Below, piece by piece: positions 52,399 through 61,132 of a stretch of 64,000 nt of DNA; position 1 is the stretch's first letter; each line of letters starts with the position of its first letter. A program made the translations under genes and the position numbers. Location: positions 2,356,001-2,420,000 of the forward strand of contig NZ_CP081153.1 of NCBI RefSeq assembly GCF_025140835.1, written 5' to 3'. Under the pieces are notes generated by a model. That model did not search any database. It was not told where the DNA came from and saw only the letters and a program-made list of their open reading frames with translations. Origin of the DNA: Aliiroseovarius sp. M344. GTDB taxonomy: Bacteria; Pseudomonadota; Alphaproteobacteria; Rhodobacterales; Rhodobacteraceae.

Positions 52399-53556
52399 AT
52401 GGGTGCGCGGCTGAAAATACCTAACCGGCAAGCCCGCCATTTATGGCTGTGGACCAACGCCTTGGCCGACACACCTACGGGTGCATTGGATCTTCAGGCG
52501 ATCATCTGGCGGCTCGGGTTTGTGCAGATCGACACGATCCGCAATGTGACGCGCGCCCATAATCACATCTTGTGGAGCCGCAATCAGAACGTCCGCGAAG
52601 GGATGATCTGGAAGCAGCTCGCACAGCGCGAAGTCTTTGAACATTTCACCCATGACGCCAGTCTGATCGACAAGCGCGTCCTACCCTATTGGCGGCGGCA
52701 ATTTGATCGGCTTGGCGAACAGGTTGGGCGATTTGAATGGTATCAGTCCGGGCTCGCAAAGGCCCAAATTGCGGACATACGCAAGCGTATTGAAACTGAA
52801 GGTGCGCTGTCGACGCACGCCTTTGACACAAAGGCCGAAAGTCGCGAAATGTGGGCCCGCCCGCCGCACAAAAAAGCGCTCGATCAGATGTGGTACGCGG
52901 GCGAACTGGCCACCTGCCACCGCGAAAATTTCGTGAAGTATTATGATCTGGGCGAACGGGTTTTCCCGGTGCATGACCCAGCCGAGGATGCACATGCGTT
53001 GAACTGGCTCTGTGATCAAGCCATCGACAGGCTGTCCTTTGGCTCAACCGGAGAAATTGGCCGCTTTTGGGACGCGATGAGCGCTGCCGAGGCGAAGGAT
53101 TGGTGCGGCTCTGCCCAGCTGGTCCCGGTCGAGATTGAGGCCGCCGACAAAGGCGTCTATCCGGCACTGGCCCACCCGGATATCGAAGCACGACTAGCCG
53201 CCCTGCCAACCCCAACCACGCGGTTGCGCATCCTGAATCCGTTCGATCCGTCGATCCGCGACCGCGCCCGGCTTGAACGCCTGTTCGGCTTCGACTACCG
53301 CAACGAAATGTTCGTGCCCAAGTCCAAGCGGCGTTGGGGCTATTATGTCTACCCGCTGCTGGAAGGGGATCGGTTTGTTGGACGGATCGAACTCAAGGCG
53401 GATCGCAAGGCGGGAACGCTGAGCGTGATCGGCTTCTGGCCCGAGCCCGGTCTGCGATGGGGCGCGGCACGACACACCAAACTGGACGCCGAGCTGCAAC
53501 GCTTTGCGCGGTTCGCGGCACTTGATCAGGTGCGCTGGCAAGCCGCACGGGGCTGA
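52399..53556 (+). CDS. YcaQ/AlkZ-like DNA glycosylase, winged-helix (DUF1006)
   Basis: A 385-residue protein of the HTH_42 family. The catalytic Q-x-D motif is GFVQIDTIRNV (about residues 38-48), the motif that lets YcaQ and AlkZ unhook DNA interstrand crosslinks. HNHILWSRN and FEHFTHDASLI follow, and RLRILNPFDPSIRDR and RWGYYVYPLLEGDRFVGRIE are typical of the C-terminal half. It lies 3 bases after the aldehyde dehydrogenase. A repair enzyme beside a dehydrogenase suggests protection from aldehyde damage, though this is speculation. Confidence 0.85.
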   Translation: MGARLKIPNRQARHLWLWTNALADTPTGALDLQAIIWRLGFVQIDTIRNVTRAHNHILWSRNQNVREGMIWKQLAQREVFEHFTHDASLIDKRVLPYWRRQFDRLGEQVGRFEWYQSGLAKAQIADIRKRIETEGALSTHAFDTKAESREMWARPPHKKALDQMWYAGELATCHRENFVKYYDLGERVFPVHDPAEDAHALNWLCDQAIDRLSFGSTGEIGRFWDAMSAAEAKDWCGSAQLVPVEIEAADKGVYPALAHPDIEARLAALPTPTTRLRILNPFDPSIRDRARLERLFGFDYRNEMFVPKSKRRWGYYVYPLLEGDRFVGRIELKADRKAGTLSVIGFWPEPGLRWGAARHTKLDAELQRFARFAALDQVRWQAARG

Positions 53557-53611
53557 CTTGCGCCGCTGTCCAAATCGGCGCAAGCTCGTGGCAACAACCT
53601 AGGGGGGATTT

Positions 53612-54352
53612 ATGCGGCTTCAGGGTAAAACAGCCCTCGTGACCGGCGGGGCGTCAGGCTTCGGGGCAGGCATCGCTCGCAAATTCGCGATCGAGGGCGC
53701 GCGCGTGATGGTCGCCGACCTGAACGATGATCTTGCCCGCGATGTGGCCGCAGAGGTGAACGGCACGGCGCATCATGTGGATGTTTCCAGCGGCGACAGC
53801 GTGGCCCAGATGGCGCGCGCAGCGCATGAGCTTTGGGGCCATGTGGACATCATCGTGAACAACGCAGGCATCACCCATCTTCCCAAACCGATGGAGGAGG
53901 TGGACGAGGGCGAATTCGACCGCGTCTTCGCGGTGAATGCCAAATCGGTTTACCTGATGGCACGTTATTTTGTGCCGTCCATGAAAGCGGCGCACACAGG
54001 CGCGATCCTGAATGTTGCGTCGACAGCCGGGCTGAGCCCGCGCCCGAACCTGAACTGGTACAACGCCTCGAAAGGCTGGATGATCACAGCCACCAAGGCG
54101 ATGGCGGTCGAGCTTGCGCCACATGGCGTCCGCGTTAACGCCATTTGCCCCGTGGCGGGCGAAACGCCACTTCTTTCCAGTTTCATGGGTGAAGATACGC
54201 CAGAGATACGCGCCAAGTTCCTGTCCACGATCCCACTGGGTCGGTTCTCAACCCCCGAGGACATGGGGAATGCCGCCTGCTTCCTGTGCTCGGACGAGGC
54301 GTCGATGGTGACAGGTGTCGCGATGGAAGTCGACGGCGGGCGGTGTATCTGA
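53612..54352 (+). CDS. Short-chain dehydrogenase/reductase
   Basis: A 246-residue SDR. TGGASGFGAGIA (residues 12-23) binds the dinucleotide and the Asp of MVADLN indicates NAD(H) preference. NNAG, the Ser in NVASTAG, and YNASK give the complete Asn-Ser-Tyr-Lys set. The C-terminal GVAMEVDGGRCI is usual. TAGGGGGGATTT precedes the ATG. Its stop overlaps the next start (TGATG). Substrate unknown; context suggests the catabolic operon downstream of the ABC transporter. Confidence 0.88.
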   Translation: MRLQGKTALVTGGASGFGAGIARKFAIEGARVMVADLNDDLARDVAAEVNGTAHHVDVSSGDSVAQMARAAHELWGHVDIIVNNAGITHLPKPMEEVDEGEFDRVFAVNAKSVYLMARYFVPSMKAAHTGAILNVASTAGLSPRPNLNWYNASKGWMITATKAMAVELAPHGVRVNAICPVAGETPLLSSFMGEDTPEIRAKFLSTIPLGRFSTPEDMGNAACFLCSDEASMVTGVAMEVDGGRCI

Positions 54353-55338
54353 TGCGCCCCGGACCCAAAAACCTGATCACCGATGTGGCCGGCCTGCGGG
54401 TCGGGAACGCGCAGGATGATGTGATCAAAACCGGCGCAACCGTGCTGGTCGGGGATGCACCGTTCACGGCGGGCGTTCACATCATGGGCGGTGCGCCGGG
54501 AACGCGCGAAACCGCCCTGCTGGCGCCGGACAAGCTGGTTCAGCAAGTCGATGCGCTGGTTCTGTCGGGCGGATCTGCCTTCGGGCTGGACGCCGCGTCT
54601 GGCGTGGCAGATGCCTTGCGCACGCAGGGGCGCGGGTTTCAGGTGGGCGACCAGCGGGTGCCGATTGTGCCGGGCGCGATCCTGTTTGACCTGCTGAATG
54701 GCGGTGACAAGGGGTGGGCCGAAAACCCCTACAAGGCACTTGGCCGGGTAGCGCTAGATGCCGCCAGTGAAGATTTCGATCTTGGTTCGTTTGGCGCAGG
54801 CACCGGAGCCACCGTTGACGGGTTGAAGGGTGGTCTCGGGTCAGCCTCGCTGGTGCTGGACAATGGGATCACGATCGGGGCTTTGGTCGCGGTAAACGCG
54901 CTGGGGGCGGTCACGATAGGGGACGGCCCTTCGTTCTGGGCGGCCCCCTGGGAGATGGGAGGCGAATTCGGCGATCGTGGCATGGGCAAACATGACCCCT
55001 GCGCCGAACCGCGCCCCGAAGCCCGGTTGGGCGAAAACACCACCATCGCCATCATCGCGACCGACGCCAACCTGACACAAGCGCAGGCCACCCGACTGGC
55101 CAATGCTGCTCATGACGGCATGGCGCGCGCGATCCATCCCAGCCACACCCCTTTCGATGGTGATCTGGTGTTTGCAGCGGCCACCGGCGTCAAATCCCTA
55201 CCCGATCCGGGGTTTGATGCGCTCAGGCTAGGCCACGCGGCAGCCACCTGTCTGGCCCGTGCCATCGCCCGTGGGGTCTACGCCGCCACGTCCGCAGAAC
55301 AGGACACCCTGCCCACATGGGCCGAGAAATTTTCTTGA
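54352..55338 (+). CDS. P1 (S58, DmpA-type) aminopeptidase
   Basis: A 328-residue self-processing peptidase: NLITDVAGLRVGNAQDD, GGAPGTRETALL, VLSGGSAFGLDAASGVADAL, and the cleavage site region GGLGSASLVLDNG, where the Ser would become the N-terminal nucleophile. The C-terminal FDALRLGHAAATCLARAIARGVY is typical. The family hydrolyses D- or L-amino-terminal amides or beta-peptides. The ATG at 54352 shares a base with the SDR stop. With a peptide-type transporter upstream, a role in cleaving imported peptides fits. Confidence 0.88.
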   Translation: MRPGPKNLITDVAGLRVGNAQDDVIKTGATVLVGDAPFTAGVHIMGGAPGTRETALLAPDKLVQQVDALVLSGGSAFGLDAASGVADALRTQGRGFQVGDQRVPIVPGAILFDLLNGGDKGWAENPYKALGRVALDAASEDFDLGSFGAGTGATVDGLKGGLGSASLVLDNGITIGALVAVNALGAVTIGDGPSFWAAPWEMGGEFGDRGMGKHDPCAEPRPEARLGENTTIAIIATDANLTQAQATRLANAAHDGMARAIHPSHTPFDGDLVFAAATGVKSLPDPGFDALRLGHAAATCLARAIARGVYAATSAEQDTLPTWAEKFS

Positions 55339-55348
55339 GGAGGATCTT

Positions 55349-55906
55349 ATGAAACTCATGTTCAAAACCATCGCCGCTGTCGCGCTTCTAGCGCCAACTC
55401 TGGCCCACGCCGATGAGGTGACCGAGACACTGCAAAGCGCGCTCAAAGCCTATGAAGAAGGCGACATCACTTACACGTTGGAAGAACTGGAATACGCCAA
55501 GCAATTGCTGAAGGCGATGAAAACCGCCGATCTGGCCAAATTCCTGCCCGAAGCCCCCGAGGGCTGGACACGCGAAGTCTCGACCGAGATGAGCGCAGGT
55601 CTTTCCATGATGGGCGGCGGCGCGGGGGCCGAGGCGACCTATGCCGATGGATCCGAGGAGTTCTCGATCACCATCATGGCCAACAACCCGATGGTGGGCG
55701 CGCTTGCGGGGATGCTGTCCAACGCTGGCTTGATGGGCATGAAGCTTGAGCGGGTTGGGCGGATGAAATACCTCAATCAAGACGGCGAGCTTTCAGGCAT
55801 CGTTGATGGCCGCATTCTGATTCAGGCCGAAGGGGCCGACATCGCAGTGATGATCCCGGTGCTCGAAACCATCGACCATCGTGCGCTTGAAGATTTCGGA
55901 CGCTAA
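55349..55906 (+). CDS. Hypothetical exported protein
   Basis: A 185-residue protein with a Sec signal peptide (cleavage after AHA, about residue 20). The mature part is helical and acidic: ALKAYEEGDITYTLEELEYAKQLLKAMK in outline, then FLPEAPEGWTRE, a Gly/Met-rich hinge (MMGGGAG), and a C-terminal beta region. GAGGAGGATCTT is a strong ribosome site. It lies 10 bases after the P1 peptidase, so it is the last gene of that run. No family named with confidence. Confidence 0.78.
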   Translation: MKLMFKTIAAVALLAPTLAHADEVTETLQSALKAYEEGDITYTLEELEYAKQLLKAMKTADLAKFLPEAPEGWTREVSTEMSAGLSMMGGGAGAEATYADGSEEFSITIMANNPMVGALAGMLSNAGLMGMKLERVGRMKYLNQDGELSGIVDGRILIQAEGADIAVMIPVLETIDHRALEDFGR

Positions 55907-55909
55907 AGG

Positions 55910-56692
55910 TCAATCTAAAAGGGTCGCCACCATATCGCTTTCCGGGTCAGCCAGTGGCTCGATCACGTCGAAATGGTGGCGGTCTGGCGCAATGATCAAA
56001 TCAGCCTCGGGCCATGCCAGCACCAGATCGCGAGCCTGACCCAGAAATGCGGGGCGTTCATCGGCCCCAACCCAGACGGTGGTCGGAATGCCCGCCCGCG
56101 CGTCGGTCAGCACCGGGCTTTCAGCCAGCGCCTCGGCTTCATCAATCTTGAGCGTGTCGTTCATCGCCGTTTGCATCAGCGGGCGAAGATCACCAAGTGG
56201 CGATATTGGCATGATCCGGGCGATCCGGTCACGGCAGGCCAGCGGCACATCAAGGCAGTTCATCCGTGCCACCAGATGCCCGCCAGCCGAATGACCCGCC
56301 AAATAAACCGGTCCGTCTACCTGATCCGCAGCAGTGTCGATGGCCTTCGCTACCAAGCGTGTGATCTCGGATATCCGCGCGCCCGGTGCCAACGGATACG
56401 ACGGCAACGCCACCGCAAATCCCTGCGCGACCGCGCCTGCTGCCAGATGGGTCCAGTCGCGACGTCCAAAGGCCTTCCAATAGCCCCCATGGACGAACAC
56501 AGCGAGTCCCCTCGGTGCCCCCTCTGGCAGCACCAAATCCAACGCATTCGAAGCATCTTCTCCATATAGCACATCCAATCGAAGATTCTTGTGCGCTGAT
56601 CGAAAGTCGCTCGCCATTTTTTCCCATTTGGCCGGAAATTCGTAACCATTCGGGATGAAATCCGCATTCGCATAGGCTATGTCGAAATTCAT
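55910..56692 (-). CDS. Alpha/beta hydrolase, kynurenine-formamidase-like
   Basis: A 260-residue hydrolase. HGGYW at residues 69-73 is the oxyanion motif typical of arylformamidase-like enzymes, Ser135 in AGHSAGGH is the nucleophile, the acid is in VGADERPAF and the His in PDRHHFDV. No signal peptide. It converges on the exported protein (3-base gap) and is divergent from gabD. Substrate could be N-formylkynurenine, but other kyn genes are absent, so this is tentative. Confidence 0.82.
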   Translation of the reverse strand: MNFDIAYANADFIPNGYEFPAKWEKMASDFRSAHKNLRLDVLYGEDASNALDLVLPEGAPRGLAVFVHGGYWKAFGRRDWTHLAAGAVAQGFAVALPSYPLAPGARISEITRLVAKAIDTAADQVDGPVYLAGHSAGGHLVARMNCLDVPLACRDRIARIMPISPLGDLRPLMQTAMNDTLKIDEAEALAESPVLTDARAGIPTTVWVGADERPAFLGQARDLVLAWPEADLIIAPDRHHFDVIEPLADPESDMVATLLD

Positions 56693-56755
56693 ATTGGATA
56701 TCCTGTGTGAGGTTCGGGCCGTGCCCGCAAAATACAGAAGCTATGGGAGATTAAA

Positions 56756-58234
56756 ATGTCCGCAAACGCAACCGAGCTGAAGAGCTTGCTAAAAGACCCG
56801 TCCTTGGTCGAAACCCGCGCTTATGTGAACGGTGAATGGGTCGATGCAAAAGACGGCGCGACCTTCAACGTGTCCAACCCGGCGCGCGGTGACGTGATTG
56901 CGAAAGTGGCCGATCTGTCGCGGGCCGAAGTCGCACACGCCATTGAATGCGCCGACAAAGCTGGCCGCGAATGGGCCAAACGCACCGCGAAGGACCGCGC
57001 CAACATCATGCGCAAATGGTTCAACCTGATGATGGAAAACCAGGGCGACCTGGCGACCATCCTGACAGCTGAAATGGGCAAGCCGCTGGCCGAATCCATG
57101 GGCGAGATTGCCTATGGGGCCAGCTTCATTGAATGGTTCGGTGAAGAAGCGAAACGTATCTATGGCGAAACCATCCCCGGTCACCAGCCTGACAAGCGCC
57201 TGATGGTGATCCGCCAGCCGATTGGGGTTGTCGCCTCGATCACACCGTGGAACTTCCCCAACGCGATGATCACCCGCAAATGCGGCCCGGCTGTGGCCGC
57301 TGGCTGTGGCTTCGTGGGTCGCCCGGCTGCTGAAACGCCGCTTTCTGCCACGGCGCTGGCCGTTCTTGCCCATCGTGCTGGCGTGCCCGCCGGTGTGTTC
57401 AACATCGTGCCCAGCTCGCGTAGCTCGGACATTGGCAAAGAGTTCTGCGAAAACCCCTTGGTGCGCAAACTGACTTTCACAGGCTCGACCAATGTTGGCC
57501 GCATTCTGCTGCGTCAGGCCGCGGATCAGGTGCTGAAATGCTCGATGGAGCTGGGCGGCAACGCACCGTTCATCGTGTTTGACGACGCCGATCTGGATGC
57601 CGCCGTGGAAGGCGCCATCGCCTGCAAATTCCGCAACAACGGCCAGACCTGCGTCTGTGCGAACCGCATCTATGTGCAGGAAGGCGTCTATGACGATTTC
57701 GCCGCACGTTTTGCCAAAGCTGTGTCCGCCCTGCCCGTCGGCGATGGCCTGAACGAAGGCATCGCCCTTGGTCCGTTGATCTCTGACGCCGCAGTTCAAA
57801 AAGTGCGCGAACATGTGGCGGACGCAACATCGAAAGGTGGCGAAGTGATCCTTGGCGGTAAGGAGCATGAAAAGGGCGGGCTGTTCTTCGAACCCACCAT
57901 CATCAAGAACGCCACACGTGACATGGAAGTCGCCACCGACGAGACTTTCGGCCCGATGGCGCCGCTGTTCATGTTCAAAGATGAAGACGACGTGATTGCA
58001 CAGGCCAATGACACGATCTTTGGTCTGGCATCCTATTTCTATGCCAACAACCTGAGCCGCGTCTACAAAGTGGCGGAGGCACTGGAATACGGCATCGTCG
58101 GCGTGAACACCGGCATCATCTCGACCGAAACCGCCCCGTTTGGCGGCGTGAAACAGTCGGGCCTTGGCCGCGAAGGCTCCCGCCACGGGATCGAGGATTT
58201 TCTTGAGATGAAGTATATCTGCATGTCGGTCTAA
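56756..58234 (+). CDS. gabD: NAD(P)-dependent succinate-semialdehyde dehydrogenase
   Basis: A 492-residue enzyme converting succinate semialdehyde to succinate. YVNGEWVDAKDG, TAEMGKPLAESMGEI, GEEAKRIYGETIPGH, ITPWNFPNAMITRK, the general base in MELGGNAPFI and the nucleophile in NGQTCVCANR are all GabD-like. The Lys usual in the KPA motif near residue 189 is Arg here (GRPAAETP), a substitution I believe is common in the alphaproteobacterial forms. It ends at a strong terminator and seems monocistronic. Confidence 0.93.
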   Translation: MSANATELKSLLKDPSLVETRAYVNGEWVDAKDGATFNVSNPARGDVIAKVADLSRAEVAHAIECADKAGREWAKRTAKDRANIMRKWFNLMMENQGDLATILTAEMGKPLAESMGEIAYGASFIEWFGEEAKRIYGETIPGHQPDKRLMVIRQPIGVVASITPWNFPNAMITRKCGPAVAAGCGFVGRPAAETPLSATALAVLAHRAGVPAGVFNIVPSSRSSDIGKEFCENPLVRKLTFTGSTNVGRILLRQAADQVLKCSMELGGNAPFIVFDDADLDAAVEGAIACKFRNNGQTCVCANRIYVQEGVYDDFAARFAKAVSALPVGDGLNEGIALGPLISDAAVQKVREHVADATSKGGEVILGGKEHEKGGLFFEPTIIKNATRDMEVATDETFGPMAPLFMFKDEDDVIAQANDTIFGLASYFYANNLSRVYKVAEALEYGIVGVNTGIISTETAPFGGVKQSGLGREGSRHGIEDFLEMKYICMSV

Positions 58235-58260
58235 CCGCGCAAGATACCTTAAGTCTAAAG

Positions 58261-58287
58261 GCGGCAGGGCAACCTGCCGCTTTTTTT
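58261..58287 (+). terminator. Rho-independent terminator of gabD
   Basis: Stem GCGGCAGG/CCTGCCGC (8 bp), loop GCAA, then seven T, 26 bases after the gabD stop. Confidence 0.92.
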
Positions 58288-58338
58288 GTTTTCCACACCA
58301 AGGATTGACCTTCGGGCTGCGTCTTACTCTATGTGAAG

Positions 58339-58881
58339 ATGATGATGGAACAAGACGAAGAACTGGCCCAAGCGGCGGCGACCGGGGACAGGGCTGCCTT
58401 TGCGGCCCTCTTGTCGCGCCACTATGATCGGCTGTTTGCCTTCACGTTTCGTCTGACGGGCCACCGGGCCGAGGCCGAGGATCTGACGCAGGACATCTGC
58501 GCCGCTCTGCCTGCGAAACTTGCGAGTTTCAAAGGCGAAGCGCGGTTCACAACGTGGCTTTACCGGGTCGCTGTAAACGCCACCCATGACCACCGCCGAC
58601 GCGCCGTAACCCGTGCGAAGGCTGCCGACGGCTGGGGCGACTGGGAAGTGAACAGGCGCGCGGCAATCCGTGAGGAAGCCGAGGCGCAGGATTGGTTAGG
58701 CCAAGCCATGACCGCCTTGCCCGATGAATTGCGCGATACCGTCGCGCTGGTTTTGGGTGAAGAATTGACACAGGCGCAAGCGGGCGAGGTTTTGGGCCTG
58801 TCAGAAGGCACAATCGCCTGGCGCATGTCCGAAGTGAAAAAACGCCTGCGTGCGATGCGGGCAGAGGAGGACGCGATATGA
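58339..58881 (+). CDS. ECF-family RNA polymerase sigma factor
   Basis: A 180-residue sigma factor. Region 2 is YDRLFAFTFRLTGHRAEAEDLTQDICAAL in outline, with FTTWLYRVAVNATHDHRRR, and region 4 is ALVLGEELTQAQAGEVLGLSEGTIAWRMSEVKKRLR. The start is uncertain among GTG 58333 and three consecutive ATG codons at 58339-58347. It overlaps the VWA gene (ATGA), so the two are made together, the layout of a sigma factor and its regulator. The promoters it controls cannot be told here. Confidence 0.9.
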   Translation: MMMEQDEELAQAAATGDRAAFAALLSRHYDRLFAFTFRLTGHRAEAEDLTQDICAALPAKLASFKGEARFTTWLYRVAVNATHDHRRRAVTRAKAADGWGDWEVNRRAAIREEAEAQDWLGQAMTALPDELRDTVALVLGEELTQAQAGEVLGLSEGTIAWRMSEVKKRLRAMRAEEDAI

Positions 58882-60839
58882 GCGACGATCTTGACGATCT
58901 GAAGGCCGCCTTGCGCGCGACCCCGCCTGCGCCAGAACCCTCGAGGAAAGAGGCCGATCTGGCGCTTGCCATGAAAAATTTCGATGACCTCCAAGGATCG
59001 CGGTCTGACGCGCGTCCTACCTCTGACACTCCAAAGTTTGGGGTGATTGGAAAAGGAGTTTCGAAAATGTTGAATGCTTTGAATACGCGCGGCGGATTGG
59101 CCGCGACAACGGCAATGGTCGCCGTTGGGTTTGCAGTGCTGGTGGTGATGCCGAACGTGGACGAGGTCGCGTTGCCAGACGTGACAATGATGCCAACGCC
59201 AACAGTCGATGACGTAGTGCGCGAGGAAGAAATCGCTGCAGCGCCAGCCCCTGCGACGTTGGGCAAAACCGCCCCACAATCGGTGCGTCCTCGGTCGGAC
59301 ATGACTGCGGAGCTGCGCGCACAATCCGGGCAGACCGCACCGGCCGTCGTTGCAGAGCCATTGATGGAGGCCGACGCGTCAACCTTTGCCGACGGTGAAA
59401 GCTACGTCATCCGAGGCGAAATGCCCGCCGTTCTGCCGACGCCAACAGAGGTTAACGGCGAAGAATATGCCAACGAAGCCGCCTCGCCCCTGAAAATCAC
59501 CTCTGAGGAACCAGTGTCGACCTTCTCGATCGACGTGGATACGGCAAGCTATGCCGTTGTGCGGCGTGATCTGAAGTCAGGCTATCTGCCGAACCCGGAC
59601 GCGGTGCGGATCGAGGAGATGGTGAATTACTTCCCCTACACCTACCCCGCCCCCGATGGCCCGCACCCGTTCGCCCCGACCGTCACGACGATGCAAACCC
59701 CGTGGAATGCGGGCACGCAACTGGTGCAGATCGGCATTCAGGGCGAAATGGTCGACGACCGCCCGCCCCTGAATCTCGTCTTTCTAGTCGACACGTCCGG
59801 GTCGATGTCAGACCCCGACAAGCTTCCGCTTCTGAAGCAAAGCTTGCGGCTGATGCTGTCCGAACTGCGCCCGGAAGATGAAGTTGCGATCGTCGCTTAT
59901 GCGGGCAGCGCGGGAGAGGTGCTGGAACCCACCAAGGCTGCGGATCGCGCCACCATTCTGGCCGCTTTGGATCGATTGGATGCAGGCGGGTCAACCGCCG
60001 GGGCCGAAGGCATCGAACTTGCCTATCAAGTCGCCGAACGGATGTTTGACGACGGCGAAGTGGGTCGGGTTCTATTGGCCACAGATGGGGATTTCAATGT
60101 CGGCATTCACGACCCAGATCAGCTGAAAGATTACATTGCCAAGAAGCGCGACACCGGCACCTATCTGTCGATCTTGGGCTTTGGGCGCGGCAATCTGGAT
60201 GACGTAACCATGCAGGCGCTGGCGCAGAATGGTAACGGGCAAGCCGCTTATATCGACACACTGGGCGAGGCACGAAAAGTGCTGGTCGACCAGCTGTCCG
60301 GTGCGCTCTATCCCCTTGCCGATGATGTAAAAATCCAAGTTGAGTTCAATCCGGCCCAGATCGCGGAATACCGATTGATCGGTTATGAAACCCGCGCCCT
60401 GAAACGCGAGGATTTCAACAACGACAAAGTCGACGCCGGTGAGATTGGTGCTGGTCACCAAGTCACCGCGATCTATGAGGTCACGCCGGTTGGGTCGGAC
60501 GCCGTCTTGACCGACGCGCTGCGCTATGCGCCCGCGCCGGAGGTAGACGGTTCAGGCGAGCTTGGCTTCCTGAAGCTGCGTTATAAGCGTCCGGGCGAAG
60601 ACATCAGTACCCTGATCGAAACCCCAATCATCGCGGGTGCTGTTGACGCAGGCCCAGAGCAACGGTTTGCCGCCGCCATTGCAGGTTTCGGGCAACTTTT
60701 GCGCCAAGACAAATACCTTGGTGACTGGACATACTCCGACGCCATTGCTTTGGCCAATCAAACGAAAGGTGACGACCCTTACGGCTATCGCGCCGAAGCG
60801 GTCACGCTGATGCGTCTGGCCGAAAGCCTGTCCAACTAA
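58878..60839 (+). CDS. VWA-domain membrane protein (YfbK-like), possible sigma regulator
   Basis: A 653-residue protein. Residues 1-70 are cytoplasmic and charged, one membrane helix follows (about 72-91, LAATTAMVAVGFAVLVVM), then a disordered Pro/Ala/Glu-rich stretch, a YfbK-type N-terminal domain (FSIDVDTASYAVVRRDL, IEEMVNYFPYTYP) and a VWA domain with intact MIDAS DTSGSMS near residue 309. The C-terminal part is the YfbK-type DUF3520-like region. The short cytoplasmic head, coupled to the ECF gene, sits where an anti-sigma domain would be; that role is an inference. Confidence 0.88.
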   Translation: MSDDLDDLKAALRATPPAPEPSRKEADLALAMKNFDDLQGSRSDARPTSDTPKFGVIGKGVSKMLNALNTRGGLAATTAMVAVGFAVLVVMPNVDEVALPDVTMMPTPTVDDVVREEEIAAAPAPATLGKTAPQSVRPRSDMTAELRAQSGQTAPAVVAEPLMEADASTFADGESYVIRGEMPAVLPTPTEVNGEEYANEAASPLKITSEEPVSTFSIDVDTASYAVVRRDLKSGYLPNPDAVRIEEMVNYFPYTYPAPDGPHPFAPTVTTMQTPWNAGTQLVQIGIQGEMVDDRPPLNLVFLVDTSGSMSDPDKLPLLKQSLRLMLSELRPEDEVAIVAYAGSAGEVLEPTKAADRATILAALDRLDAGGSTAGAEGIELAYQVAERMFDDGEVGRVLLATDGDFNVGIHDPDQLKDYIAKKRDTGTYLSILGFGRGNLDDVTMQALAQNGNGQAAYIDTLGEARKVLVDQLSGALYPLADDVKIQVEFNPAQIAEYRLIGYETRALKREDFNNDKVDAGEIGAGHQVTAIYEVTPVGSDAVLTDALRYAPAPEVDGSGELGFLKLRYKRPGEDISTLIETPIIAGAVDAGPEQRFAAAIAGFGQLLRQDKYLGDWTYSDAIALANQTKGDDPYGYRAEAVTLMRLAESLSN

Positions 60840-60905
60840 CACGGGTTGACCACCCTTTCCCCCATCCCTATCTTCCCTGTCGCTGCCCCTGCCGGGGTGG
60901 CGACA

Positions 60906-61052
60906 TTCTCAGGGCGGGGCGAAATTCCCCACCGGCGGTAAAGGGGCGTAATGCCTCAAGCCCGCGAGCGCTTTGTGTTTCTAATGAAACACTTGGGTCA
61001 GCAGATCCGGTGAAACTCCGGAGCCGACGGTTAAAGTCCGGATGGAAGAGGA
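60906..61052 (+). ncRNA. FMN riboswitch (RFN element)
   Basis: The conserved RFN blocks are all here: CAGGGCGGGGCGAAATTCC, then ACCGGCGGTAA, AGCCCGCGAGCGC, a variable arm, GGTCAGCAGATCCGGTGAAA, and CCGGAGCCGACGGTTAAAG ending GATGGAAGAGG. It binds flavin mononucleotide. It lies in the leader of the RibN-type transporter, about 80 bases before its ATG, and so should lower riboflavin uptake when FMN is plentiful. Confidence 0.97.
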
Positions 61053-61132
61053 TGGTCAAAGGCGCTCGGGGTTCCCGCGCGCCTTGTCCTTCTGCCTTGG
61101 GTCAACGCGTAAGGAAGAAAGGACACTACGCA

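Noticed and set aside
56789..58186. A 465-codon minus-strand open frame opposite gabD
   Set aside because: The plus strand encodes a full GabD with all catalytic residues; the antisense frame is low-complexity and an artefact of codon bias.
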